From positions 15,574 to 79,573 of the forward strand of contig CASPAC010000004.1 in assembly GCA_949419965.1 (NCBI GenBank): a stretch of 64,000 bases of DNA. The letters run 5' to 3'. Both the position numbers and the translations under genes were made by a program. The notes beneath the pieces were generated by a model, which saw nothing but the letters and a program-made list of their open reading frames with translations, was not told where the DNA came from and ran no database searches. This stretch comes from Bacteroidales bacterium. Its GTDB lineage: Bacteria > Bacteroidota > Bacteroidia > Bacteroidales > Rikenellaceae. How positions within the stretch are numbered: the first letter of the stretch is position 1; each line of letters starts with the position of its first letter. Of the stretch, positions 6,856 to 15,314 are shown piece after piece.

Positions 6856-9800
6856 CGTTTCATTTTTTCTTTCAATCTGTACACCCATACGAAGAAGAAG
6901 GGCACGAAGATGATGCCCACAGCAATGGCAACCAGCATGCCGAAGAAGACACCCGTGCCGATGCCTTGGCGGCTGGCCGATCCCGGCCCCGAGGCGAAGA
7001 CCAGGGGCAGCAGCCCGAGGATGAACGAGAGCGACGTCATGACGATCGGGCGGAAGCGCAAGTGCATGGCCGTGAGGGCCGCCGCCACGGCGTCGCGACC
7101 TTTCTCGACCTCCTCCTTGGCGAATTCGACGATGAGGATGGCATTCTTGGCGACCAGCCCCACCAGCATGACCAGGCCGATCTGGAAATAGATGTTGTTC
7201 TCCAGCCCGCAGAGCCAGATGCCGATGTAGGCGCCCAGCCCGGCGATGGGCAGCGAGAGGATCACGGCGATGGGCACCGACCAGCTCTCGTATTGTGCGG
7301 CGAGGAACAGGAAGACGAACAGCAGCGCCAAGGCGAGCACCAGCCCCGTGTTGCCGCTTTCGTGCTTCTCCTGGTAGGAGAGGCCGCTCCATTCGATGCC
7401 GATGTTTTCGGGCAGATGTTCGCGTACGATACGCTCCAGCGCCCGCATGGCCTGCCCCGAGCTGTATCCGGGGGCCGCCTCGCCCGTGATGGGAGCCGCG
7501 TAAAACATGTTGAACCGCTTGATCGTTCCGGCACCCGTGGTGTAGTGCGTCGTGCCGAGCGCCGTGACGGGGATCATCGCGCCGTCGGCGCCGCGCACGA
7601 AGAAGAGCCGCAGGTTGTCGCGGTAGGCCCGGTAGGGGGCTTCGGCTTGGATGTAGACGCGGTAAATGCGGTTGAACATGTTGAAGTCGTTGACGTAGAG
7701 CGATCCCGTGAAGGCTTTCATCGTCGAGAAGATGTCCGACATGGGAACGCCTTGCAGGCGGGCCTTGTCGCGGTCGACATCGTAATAGAGCTGCGGGATG
7801 TTGTTCTGCATCGAGGTCGAGAGTCCCGCCAGCTCGGGCCGCTCCGCGGCGTAGCGCATCAAGGTGTCGACGGCTCGTTGCAGATCGGCGTAGGTGGCGT
7901 CGCCGCGGGCTTCGAGCACCATTTCGAAGCCGCCCGACGTACCCAGACCCGGGATGATCGCCGGGGTCGAGAGGTAGACTTTCGATTCGGGGTAGCGCGT
8001 CAGTTCGCGGCGCGTGCGTTCCATGACGGCGGCGATGCCCTCCGAGGAGCGCTCGTCCCACGGCTTGAGGATCACTGTCAGCTGGCTGCGTGCTTGGTTC
8101 GAGCCGACGCGGGGACTCGATCCCGTGACATTGAGTACGTGCTCAACATCGGGATCGGACAGCAAGAACTCCATTGCCCGCTCGGTAACCGCGCGTGTCC
8201 GCTCGATGGTCGCACCCTCGGGCAGTTCGAGTTCCACGGTAAAGTAGCCTTGATCTTCCTTGGGCATGAAGCTCCGGGGCACCAGTTCGTTCATCAGCCA
8301 GATGCCGACCAGCGCGATGCCGAATGCAGCGAACATCCGGCGCGAGTTGCGGAGCGTCTTCTCGACCAGCCGGCCGTAGAATCGGTTGCCGACGGCCAGG
8401 CCGAAGTTGATCGAGCGGAAAAAGCGGTTCTTGGGCTTGCCGCCGTCGGGTTTGAGAAACAGCGAGCACATCACGGGGCTGAGGGTGAGGGCCACGACGG
8501 TCGAGATGATGACCGACACGGCGATCGTGATCGTGAATTGGCGGTAGAGTTGTCCCGTGATGCCGGGCAGAAAGCTGACCGGCACGAAGACGGCGCACAA
8601 CACCAGCGACATGGCGATCAGGGCGCCGCTCAGGTTGCTCATGGCTTTTTTCGTCGCTTCGTAGGGCGACAGCCCCTCCTCGTGCATGATGCGGTCGACA
8701 TTCTCGACTACCACGATGGCGTCGTCGACCACGATGCCGATGGCCAGAATCAGTCCCAGCAGCGTCAGCATGTTGAGCGAGAATCCGCAGGCGAGCATCA
8801 CGCCGAACGTGCCGATGAGCGAGATCGGCACCGCTACGACCGGGATGAGCGTCGCGCGCCAGCTTTGCAGCGAGAGGTAGACGACCAGAATTACCAGCAG
8901 CAACGCCTCGAACAGGGTTCGGTAGACATGATGAATCGAAGCTGCGATGTAGGTGGTCATGTCGAACGGAATGGCATAGCGGATGCCTTCGGGGAAGTTG
9001 CGGCCGATCTCCTCCATCGTCTCCTTGACTCGCTCGGCGACCTCCATGGCGTTGGCCCCGGGCAGCATGTTGATGTTCAGCACCGCGGCGTTTCCGCCGT
9101 CGATGCCGCTTTCGGTCGAGTAGGACGAGGCTTCGAGCGAGATGCGCGCCACGTCTTTCAGCCGGATGATCGAGCCGTCGGGGTTGGCCCGCACGACGAC
9201 CTGTTCGAATTCATCGACCGACGAGAGGCGCCCTTGCGCCGTGATCGGTATGGTAATGTCGACTCCTGCGATCGGGGCCTCGCCCAGCACGCCGGCGGCC
9301 GATTCGCGGTTCTGATCCTTCAGTACGGATTGCAGGTCCTTGACCGTCAGTCCTAAGTCGGCCAGTTTGTCGGGCTGCACCCAGACCCGCATGGCATAGT
9401 AGCGGCTGCCCACGTTCGAGACGCTGCCCACGCCCGGCACGCGGCGCAGCAGATCGAGGACGTTGAGCGTCGCGTAGTTCGAGAGGTAGATTTCGTCGAA
9501 TTTCGGGTCGGAGGAGAGCAACGTTATGGTCATCAACTTGCTGGCCGCCTGCTTTTCGACCGTGATGCCGTTCTGCACCACCTCGGCCGGCAATCGCGAC
9601 TCGGCTTTCTTTACCCGATTCTGAATCTCCACGGCGGCCAGGTCGGGGTCGGTCGAGATGTCGAAAGTTACCGTTGCGGAGAAGCCTCCCGAATTGGAAC
9701 TCGACGATTCCATGTAGATCATGCCCGGCGTGCCGTTGAGTTCCTGCTCGATGGGTGTGGCCACGGCCTGCGTGACGGTCTGCGCGTCGGCGCCCGGGTA

Positions 9801-9947
9801 GGAGGCGGCCACGCGCACCACGGGCGGCACGATCTGCGGATACTGGTCGATGGGCAGCAGCGTCAGGCCGATCGTCCCGACGATGACGATGACGATCGAC
9901 AGCACCGTCGAGAAGACGGGATGGGCGAGGAAAAAGTTGCGTTTCAT
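6852..9947 (-). CDS. RND multidrug efflux permease, HAE1 family (AcrB/MexB-like)
   Basis: The 1031-residue length and motifs match hydrophobe/amphiphile RND pumps, inner membrane trimers that export drugs, bile salts or detergents with proton influx. The N-terminus is a first membrane helix, followed by the porter-domain segment IDQYPQIVPP. The proton-relay aspartates are in GIVVDDAIVVVEN (near residue 400), and the second-half repeat has QIGLVMLVGLVAKNAILIVEFA near residue 930. Twelve membrane segments in the 1+5+1+5 arrangement can be seen. It overlaps the adaptor stop by ATGA at its start and the outer membrane gene by ATGA at its end, so the three are translated as one coupled unit. Confidence 0.95.
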   Translation of the reverse strand: MKRNFFLAHPVFSTVLSIVIVIVGTIGLTLLPIDQYPQIVPPVVRVAASYPGADAQTVTQAVATPIEQELNGTPGMIYMESSSSNSGGFSATVTFDISTDPDLAAVEIQNRVKKAESRLPAEVVQNGITVEKQAASKLMTITLLSSDPKFDEIYLSNYATLNVLDLLRRVPGVGSVSNVGSRYYAMRVWVQPDKLADLGLTVKDLQSVLKDQNRESAAGVLGEAPIAGVDITIPITAQGRLSSVDEFEQVVVRANPDGSIIRLKDVARISLEASSYSTESGIDGGNAAVLNINMLPGANAMEVAERVKETMEEIGRNFPEGIRYAIPFDMTTYIAASIHHVYRTLFEALLLVILVVYLSLQSWRATLIPVVAVPISLIGTFGVMLACGFSLNMLTLLGLILAIGIVVDDAIVVVENVDRIMHEEGLSPYEATKKAMSNLSGALIAMSLVLCAVFVPVSFLPGITGQLYRQFTITIAVSVIISTVVALTLSPVMCSLFLKPDGGKPKNRFFRSINFGLAVGNRFYGRLVEKTLRNSRRMFAAFGIALVGIWLMNELVPRSFMPKEDQGYFTVELELPEGATIERTRAVTERAMEFLLSDPDVEHVLNVTGSSPRVGSNQARSQLTVILKPWDERSSEGIAAVMERTRRELTRYPESKVYLSTPAIIPGLGTSGGFEMVLEARGDATYADLQRAVDTLMRYAAERPELAGLSTSMQNNIPQLYYDVDRDKARLQGVPMSDIFSTMKAFTGSLYVNDFNMFNRIYRVYIQAEAPYRAYRDNLRLFFVRGADGAMIPVTALGTTHYTTGAGTIKRFNMFYAAPITGEAAPGYSSGQAMRALERIVREHLPENIGIEWSGLSYQEKHESGNTGLVLALALLFVFLFLAAQYESWSVPIAVILSLPIAGLGAYIGIWLCGLENNIYFQIGLVMLVGLVAKNAILIVEFAKEEVEKGRDAVAAALTAMHLRFRPIVMTSLSFILGLLPLVFASGPGSASRQGIGTGVFFGMLVAIAVGIIFVPFFFVWVYRLKEKMKR

Positions 9948-11380
9948 GGCTGCGCCTCCTCCGGGGCGGCGTGGGGCATGGAGGGAGTCTCCGAACCGGA
10001 AGAATTTTCGGAAGCCGGAGGATTTCCCGAGCCGAAAGATGCGGTGGATATAGCCGTCGTGTCGGACACGGGGGAGTTCTCGGATACCGGGGGATTGTCG
10101 GCCGGTTGTGCAGAGTCCGTGTTGCCGACCGTCGGCGTGTTTTTCGAGGTCGGTTCGACTTTCATACCATGAGAGAGCTTATGGAACCCTTCTATGACAA
10201 TTCGTTCGCCTGCTGCAAGTCCGCGTTCGACGATGGTGTTGTTTTCTATTTCGGGGCCGGTTTCGACGAATCGTTTTTCAACGATGTCATCGGCTCTCAC
10301 AACATATATATAGGCGCCGCCGTTTTCTATTACCAGGGCTTTCGTCGGTACGACGACCGCATCTTCGCGTACGTCCATCAGCAGTTTGACGCGTGTGAAC
10401 TGCCCCGGCAGCAGGATATGATCGGGGTTGGGCATTTCGGCCCGCACGGAGAAGGTGCCCGTCTTGGGGTCGATCTGCGGGTCGGCGAAGTCGACCAGAC
10501 CGCGCAGCGGGTAGGTCGAGCCGTCGGCCAGCGTTACTGTGATGTAGGGATCCCACGTGCGCGTGGTGTCGCGGTGTCCGAGGTTGACGTTGCGGGCTTT
10601 CGAGCGCAGGTATTCGAGCGAGGTCATGCTGAAGTCGATGCGCACCGTGTCGCTCTTGACCACGGTGGCCAGCAGCGATTGCCCGCCCGGCCCGACCAGC
10701 GCGCCGATGTCGGCGTTGCGTTCGGAGATGTAGCCCGAAACCGGCGACCGCACGGTGGTGTAGCCCAGCGTAAGTTCCGCCTGCGTCAGGTCGGCTTCGC
10801 ACACCACCACATCGGCCGCGGCGCTCTCGTAGGCGGCCACGGCGTTGTCCAGGTCGAGTTGGCTGGCGGCGTTCTGTTCGTAGAGGGGGCGGATGCGGTT
10901 CAAATCGCGTTGAGCTTTCAATGCTTGTGCCTTGGCCTTGTTCAGCTGGGCTTTTGCGCGGTTGGCCCGGGCGCGGTAGAGTTGCGGGTCGATGATGAAC
11001 AGCGTCTGCCCCTTTTCAATATAGGTGCCTTCGGCAAAGAGCATCCGTTCGAGGTAGCCCTCCACGCGGGCGCGGATTTCGACGAATTGCTGGGCACGGA
11101 TGCGGCCTACATATTCGCCGTAGATGTTGACGTTCTGTGTCGTGACGGGTTCCACCTCCACCACGGGCAGCATTTCGGGAACGGGCCGCGAGCGGAGCAC
11201 GAAAACCACGGCGGCCGCGATGATCGCCGCGGCACAGAGCGTGCCGGCGATCCAGCGGCGGGTGCGGCGCGGCAATTTCCCGATGCGCGCGGCGCATGCA
11301 CCGCCGAAACGTCGCAGATAGGATGCGTAGGTTTGCAGCAATAGCTTTTCGGGCCGTATTTCCTTTCCTTGGTTTGCCAT
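9944..11380 (-). CDS. RND efflux periplasmic adaptor (membrane fusion protein)
   Basis: The start ATG at 11380 (protein MANQGKEIRPEK) was chosen over an upstream in-frame ATG at 11563, which lies beyond the promoter repeat. The 478-residue protein has about 46 mostly basic residues, one membrane helix (about 47-65), the lipoyl half motif VEIRARVEGYLERMLFAEG, an alpha-hairpin near 145-205, the second lipoyl half RSPVSGYISERN, and a beta-barrel with PGQFTRVKLL. It links the inner membrane pump to the outer duct. Two features are odd: a non-cleaved helix anchor with a long cytoplasmic leader in place of a lipobox, and a Ser/Pro/Glu-rich tail of about 70 residues. Confidence 0.92.
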   Translation of the reverse strand: MANQGKEIRPEKLLLQTYASYLRRFGGACAARIGKLPRRTRRWIAGTLCAAAIIAAAVVFVLRSRPVPEMLPVVEVEPVTTQNVNIYGEYVGRIRAQQFVEIRARVEGYLERMLFAEGTYIEKGQTLFIIDPQLYRARANRAKAQLNKAKAQALKAQRDLNRIRPLYEQNAASQLDLDNAVAAYESAAADVVVCEADLTQAELTLGYTTVRSPVSGYISERNADIGALVGPGGQSLLATVVKSDTVRIDFSMTSLEYLRSKARNVNLGHRDTTRTWDPYITVTLADGSTYPLRGLVDFADPQIDPKTGTFSVRAEMPNPDHILLPGQFTRVKLLMDVREDAVVVPTKALVIENGGAYIYVVRADDIVEKRFVETGPEIENNTIVERGLAAGERIVIEGFHKLSHGMKVEPTSKNTPTVGNTDSAQPADNPPVSENSPVSDTTAISTASFGSGNPPASENSSGSETPSMPHAAPEEAQP

Positions 11381-11443
11381 AACTTTTTGTTTTATGTCGT
11401 CTTCCGGTGTCTCGGTCGGGCATGGAAGATGCGGATGACGCCT

Positions 11444-11506
11444 CAAAGATACGAATAAGCGAGGGCAGAAGCAAGCGTTAGCTTGATTCTGTTGAGCGGG
11501 AGTATC
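11444..11506 (-). repeat. Promoter-bearing dispersed repeat, copy 1 (before the RND operon)
   Basis: Read on the minus strand this block matches two plus-strand blocks at 55634-55696 and 55708-55769. It contains the inverted repeat CAAGC-TAAC-GCTTG, the segment TTCTGCCCTCGCTTATTCG, and ends in the -7 element TATCTTTG (11444-11451). TTGC at 11471-11474 is exactly 19 bases from the -7 element. It therefore probably supplies the promoter of the efflux operon, 64 bases before the adaptor start. Confidence 0.75.
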
Positions 11507-11660
11507 TTCGGTGTAACCAAAGATACAAAGACATACGGTTCGGGTTCCGAATTTATTGTGCAAATGTGTGGCCGTTTTTTGTTTTCGGGCCGATGGGATT
11601 TCGGGTAAAAAAAGTAATTTTGCTGGACGATGCCTTGCTGCCGGGGTGTCCGCTGCAAAT

Positions 11661-12119
11661 ATGGAAGTCGTTTTGCAAATATTGGTCGACTGGGGTTATT
11701 GGGGCCTTTTTCTCTCGGCGTTCATCGCCGGAAGTATTTTGCCGTTCAGTTCCGAGGCCGTCATGGCCGTGTTGCTCGGCATGGGGGCCGACCCGGCAGG
11801 ATGCCTGGCCGCCGCTTCGGCAGGCAATACGCTCGGGGGCATGACTTGTTATTGGATCGGCACGCTGGGCCGTTGGGAGTGGATCGCCAAGTTGGGCGTC
11901 GGCCCCCGGCAGCTGGCCCGGGCACGGAAGTTTCTGGCCGGACGGGGCGCCGCGATGGGCTTTTTCGGCTTTCTTCCCGTGATCGGCGAGGCGATCGCTA
12001 TCGTTCTGGGTCTCATGCGCAGCAATCCGTGGGTCACGGGCGGCGCGATGCTCGTCGGCAAGGCCCTGCGCTATGCTTTGATCCTGCTCTCCTACGAGGG
12101 GATCGTTTCGTTGTTTTGA
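11661..12119 (+). CDS. YqaA-like membrane protein of the DedA/SNARE-associated superfamily
   Basis: I chose ATG at 11661 (protein MEVVLQILVDWGYWGLF), giving 152 residues and a hydrophobic N-terminus as in YqaA; the frame is open further up but without gene character. The family motif GNTLGGMTCYWIG (near residue 56) and a second hydrophobic block with FLPVIGEAIAIVLGLMR and RYALILL are visible. DedA-type proteins are inner membrane proteins linked to lipid flipping and envelope homeostasis; YqaA itself has no settled function. The stop is five bases before the GNAT gene, so they share a transcript. A possible -7 element TAATTTTG lies at 11615-11622. Confidence 0.82.
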   Translation: MEVVLQILVDWGYWGLFLSAFIAGSILPFSSEAVMAVLLGMGADPAGCLAAASAGNTLGGMTCYWIGTLGRWEWIAKLGVGPRQLARARKFLAGRGAAMGFFGFLPVIGEAIAIVLGLMRSNPWVTGGAMLVGKALRYALILLSYEGIVSLF

Positions 12120-12123
12120 GCCT

Positions 12124-12573
12124 ATGGAAACTGCAATCTTCAAGACCGACACCCCGCCGTGGGAGCTGCTTCTGCTGGGCGACGAATCGCCCGAATCGGT
12201 GGCTGACTACATCGACCGCGGCGATTGCTACGTGGCCGTCGCCGAGGGGCGCACCGTGGGCGTCTGCATGCTCGTGCGCACCCATCCGTTCACGGTCGAG
12301 ATCGTCAATCTGGCGGTCGACCCCGCTTTCCAGCGCCGCGGGATCGGCTCCGATCTGATTTTCCATGCGCTGCGCGTGGCCCGGGAGGCGGGGCATCGCC
12401 GCATCGAAATAGCTACGGGCAACGTCGAAAACGGCCCGCTGCACCTCTATCGGTCGTTCGGGTTCGAACCCGTGGAGGTCGAGCGCGACTACTTCCCGAA
12501 ACATTATCCGGTTCCTATTGTCGAGGCCGGCGAAGAATGCCGTGATCTGGTGCGGCTGAGAATGGAGTTGTAA
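12124..12573 (+). CDS. GNAT family N-acetyltransferase
   Basis: The 149-residue protein has the GNAT core. Motif A is clear: VEIVNLAVDPAFQRRGIG near residues 58-76, with the R/Q-x-x-G-x-G/A signature that binds the acetyl-CoA pyrophosphate, followed by helix SDLIFHALRVAREAG and motif B-like LYRSFGFEPVEVERDYF. The late DYF motif resembles RimI-type or small-molecule GNATs, but the substrate cannot be named. The gene starts four bases after the YqaA-like gene and is 16 bases before the DUF5131 gene, forming a compact three-gene unit. Confidence 0.88.
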   Translation: METAIFKTDTPPWELLLLGDESPESVADYIDRGDCYVAVAEGRTVGVCMLVRTHPFTVEIVNLAVDPAFQRRGIGSDLIFHALRVAREAGHRRIEIATGNVENGPLHLYRSFGFEPVEVERDYFPKHYPVPIVEAGEECRDLVRLRMEL

Positions 12574-12589
12574 TCTTTACCGATCCGTT

Positions 12590-13315
12590 ATGTCCGTATC
12601 GTGGAACCCGTGGCACGGCTGCTTCAAGATCAGCGAGGGGTGTCGCCATTGTTATGTCTACCGGCAGGATGAACAGCATGCGCTGGACAGCACCCAGGCC
12701 CGTAAAACCGCCGCGTTCGATCTGCCCGTGCGCCGCAGGCGCGACGGCCGGTTCAAGATTCCCGGCGGCGAAATGGTCTATGCGTGTTTCACGTCGGATT
12801 TTTTGCTGGAGGATGCCGACGCTTGGCGTCCTGCGGCTTGGGAGATGATGCGGCTGCGTCACGACCTGCGGTTCATGTTTTTTACCAAGCGGATCGAGCG
12901 GCTCCGCGACGCGCTGCCGCCGGACTGGGGTGCGGGATATGAAAACGTCATCATCGGCTGTACGGTGGAGAACCAGGCCGAGGCCGAGCGGCGCTTGCCC
13001 TTGTTTTTCGATACCCCGATCCGCCATCGGATAATCGTGTGCGCTCCGCTGCTCGGGCCGTTGGAGTTGACGCCCTGGCTCTCGCCGGCGGTCGGAGAGG
13101 TCTCCGTGGGCGGCGAGTCGGGGCCTCAAGCTCGCGTGTGCGATTACGATTGGGTGCTTTCGCTCCGGCGGCAGTGCGTCGATGCCGACATCCCGTTCCG
13201 CTACCACCAGACCGGGGCGCGGCTGCTGAAAGAGGGGTCTCTCTACCGCATCCGCCGCGAATACCAGCATGCGCAGGCCCGGCAGGCGGGAATCGATTAT
13301 AAAATAGAAAGGTAA
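12590..13315 (+). CDS. DUF5131 (phage Gp37/Gp68-like) family protein
   Basis: The 241-residue protein opens with SVSWNPWHGCFKISEGCRHCY, the family hallmark (WNPW, then C, GC, C-Y). The spaced cysteines resemble a metal or iron-sulfur site, and the fold is thought to be related to radical SAM/spore photoproduct lyase-like TIM barrels. Further family motifs are FFTKRIERL near residue 100, GCTVENQAEAERRLP near 123 and GGESGPQARVCDYDWV near 170. The family occurs in phages and many bacteria and has no established reaction. Position after a GNAT gene on the same strand suggests cotranscription, not a known pathway. Confidence 0.82.
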   Translation: MSVSWNPWHGCFKISEGCRHCYVYRQDEQHALDSTQARKTAAFDLPVRRRRDGRFKIPGGEMVYACFTSDFLLEDADAWRPAAWEMMRLRHDLRFMFFTKRIERLRDALPPDWGAGYENVIIGCTVENQAEAERRLPLFFDTPIRHRIIVCAPLLGPLELTPWLSPAVGEVSVGGESGPQARVCDYDWVLSLRRQCVDADIPFRYHQTGARLLKEGSLYRIRREYQHAQARQAGIDYKIER

Positions 13316-13351
13316 GGAGCCTGTAAATTCATCGTATCCGGATTCTCCATC

Positions 13352-13381
13352 AAAAACGTCCGACCTTTCGAAGGCCGGACG
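13352..13381 (-). terminator. Rho-independent terminator of the ferritin gene
   Basis: On the minus strand CGTCCGGCCTT and AAGGTCGGACG form a stem (one mismatch) around a CGA loop, followed by TTTTTG. It lies 28 bases after the ferritin stop and between two convergent genes. Confidence 0.85.
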
Positions 13382-13408
13382 GTAATGCGGGAGGAAAGTC
13401 TCCGGGAC

Positions 13409-13930
13409 TTATTCTGCCGTTGCCAGCGGCGAGGGCTGTGCGTAGACGCGGGTCGCCAGTTCCTTGTCGAGCGTGTAAAGGCCGAACTTGTTGCCTTCGA
13501 CGGCTTCGAACGATTGGATCATGCCGCGGGCGTTCTCTTCTTCCTCGATCTGCTCGTCGATGAACCATACGAGTTTGTTCGACGAGGCGAAGTCTTTCTC
13601 TTCGGCGGCTATGGCGGCCAAGTTGTGGATCATCGCAGTGACTTTCTTTTCATGCTCCAGCGTCTGCTTGAACATCTCCAGCGGCGAGGCCCACGTGGCG
13701 GGCACTTCGGCGATAGGCAGCAGCGTGACCTCGGCGTCGCGCGAAAGGAGGTAGTTCATGAAGATGCGGGCGTGATCCTGTTCTTCGCGGAACTGGATGT
13801 AGAACCAGTTGGCCACGCCTTTCAGCCCCTTGTTCTCGGCGTCGAGCGACATCGAAAGGTAGAGGTAGGCCGACCAGAATTCGGCGTTGATCTGTGCGTT
13901 GATCGCCTCGTGCAGTTTTTTGCTTAACAT
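13409..13930 (-). CDS. ftnA: Ferritin (FtnA-type)
   Basis: The 173-residue protein is a non-haem ferritin that oxidises Fe(II) and stores it as a mineral in a 24-subunit cytoplasmic cage. The ferroxidase ligands are seen in INAEFWSAYLYLSM (Glu17 region), FREEQDHARIFMNY (Glu50, His53) and FIDEQIEEEENARGM (about residues 123-137). The four-helix bundle and the C-terminal helix are complete, and the length is normal. The gene is monocistronic: it has its own terminator downstream, and a candidate -7 sequence TACCTTCG on the minus strand at 14004-14011. Confidence 0.95.
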   Translation of the reverse strand: MLSKKLHEAINAQINAEFWSAYLYLSMSLDAENKGLKGVANWFYIQFREEQDHARIFMNYLLSRDAEVTLLPIAEVPATWASPLEMFKQTLEHEKKVTAMIHNLAAIAAEEKDFASSNKLVWFIDEQIEEEENARGMIQSFEAVEGNKFGLYTLDKELATRVYAQPSPLATAE

Positions 13931-14097
13931 AGGAATATTTTTTAGAGTTACTATTCGGCAGCGGGTCGGGCGGAGCCGTTGTCGGATCGCCCGTTTCCGG
14001 ATGCGAAGGTACTAAAAATTTCGTTGGGTGTTCGGTTTATTTCGTAATCAGGCGATATTGCTTTTCTTTTGCTTCGTGTTTTTTTGCGGATTATGCC

Positions 14098-14105
14098 TAT
14101 CTTTG
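14098..14105 (+). promoter_or_regulatory. -7 element TATCTTTG before the lipoprotein gene
   Basis: TATCTTTG matches the Bacteroidota -7 consensus 26 bases before the start at 14132. No well-spaced TTTG is present; the nearest is at 14068-14071 with a 26-base spacer. Confidence 0.55.
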
Positions 14106-14131
14106 ACTCCGCAAACCGTATCGATTTTGCC

Positions 14132-15247
14132 ATGAAGCGTTTTTGGGTGTTGCTCTTTGCTGCGGCGGCTTTCGCAAGTTGTTCGCTTTTGAAGGTCTCG
14201 GTCTCGTCGGGCGATCCGCTGCCCCGGCGCGATGCCGAAACCCGGTTGCTGACCCGCGGGTTCTACTACGATTTTTCGTCGGAGGTGGCCCGTGCGGCCG
14301 ATTCGATCGTCGAGGCGGCGCCCGAGTTGGCAACCCGTCTGGCGGCCGTGAGATGGAAGATCCGTGCTACCCGCGCAGGCGTTTCGGCCGCCATGCAGAG
14401 CATTCCCGATGTGGCGCTGGCCGACATGTGGATTCTCTGCCGGAGGATGGACGAGGGGTTCGCTGCGATGCCCGATTCGTTGCTTTTCGGGGCGCAGAGC
14501 GATCTGGCGCGTGCCACGGCGGCGCGGCTCGACGGACGCATCGGGCGGCTGGCCCGGCAGGCGCTGACCGGGGAGCGCTACGAGTTGATGGTGCGGTTCG
14601 TCGAGCGGTTCGTCCGGGAGCATCCCCTCGCCGAGCAGGGCGTCGAGCCGGCCAACACCACGCTTGCGTGGATCGAGTTCCTGCGCGAGCAGGGCGTCGA
14701 GGCGGATCATACGACCGGCACCATCGCCGAGGTAATCGCCGATATCAACGACCGGTTGAGCGGTCAGACCCACCAGTTGGCCAACAGCGTCGGCTGGTCG
14801 AAAGAGATGTTGGAGATGGAGTTGCGGCAGGACAGCCTGCACGTGCAGCTGGGGGCGCAGCTCGATTCGTTGGAGCGCGACTTCGGCCGTCTGGTGCTCG
14901 TGGCCGAGCATCTGCCCGAGATTTCGGATCGCATCATGATGGGGCTGAACAGCGAGGTGGCGCAGTTGGTCGACACGATGAATGCGTTGGTCGACAATGC
15001 GTTCGTCGACTTCGGGCGTCAGCGCGAGGCCTTGCAAGGTTACGTCACGCAGGAGCGCCAGGCTTTGGTGGGGCAGTTGCGCCGCACGGCCGAGGAGTTG
15101 TTGGCTTCGACGATGGATGCCGTGCCGGGGATCGTCGGCCGGGTATTGTTGTACGTTGTCTTGGCATTGGTCGTGTTGGTCGGCGGGCCGTTCGCGCTGG
15201 GTTTCTGGCTGGGCGGCGTTAGGCAGAAGTTGAAAACGAAAAATTGA
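14132..15247 (+). CDS. Unknown lipoprotein with a C-terminal membrane helix
   Basis: I do not recognise a family. The ATG at 14132 gives a lipoprotein signal (MKRFWVLLFAAAAFASC) and follows a -7 element by 26 bases, so it is preferred to an open upstream extension. The 371-residue product is almost entirely predicted helix after the lipobox, with heptad-like Leu/Glu/Arg patterns from about residue 60 to 320, and ends in a strong hydrophobic helix (VLLYVVLALVVLVGGPFALGF) followed by a basic tail. It thus has a lipid anchor at one end and a membrane span at the other, with a long helical periplasmic part between. It stands alone between ferritin and rlmD. Confidence 0.75.
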   Translation: MKRFWVLLFAAAAFASCSLLKVSVSSGDPLPRRDAETRLLTRGFYYDFSSEVARAADSIVEAAPELATRLAAVRWKIRATRAGVSAAMQSIPDVALADMWILCRRMDEGFAAMPDSLLFGAQSDLARATAARLDGRIGRLARQALTGERYELMVRFVERFVREHPLAEQGVEPANTTLAWIEFLREQGVEADHTTGTIAEVIADINDRLSGQTHQLANSVGWSKEMLEMELRQDSLHVQLGAQLDSLERDFGRLVLVAEHLPEISDRIMMGLNSEVAQLVDTMNALVDNAFVDFGRQREALQGYVTQERQALVGQLRRTAEELLASTMDAVPGIVGRVLLYVVLALVVLVGGPFALGFWLGGVRQKLKTKN

Positions 15248-15314
15248 GAATCGAACGGAGGTTCGGAAGCGCCCGCTTTTTGTCGCTGCGGGTCGTCATT
15301 TTATCTTAAATGCT

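Noticed and set aside
5467..8061. An 864-codon open frame that seems to fuse an Arg-rich protein to the efflux outer membrane protein
   Set aside because: The first 400 codons lie over the RND pump gene in another frame. The real gene starts at the ATG overlapping the pump stop, with a lipoprotein signal directly after it.
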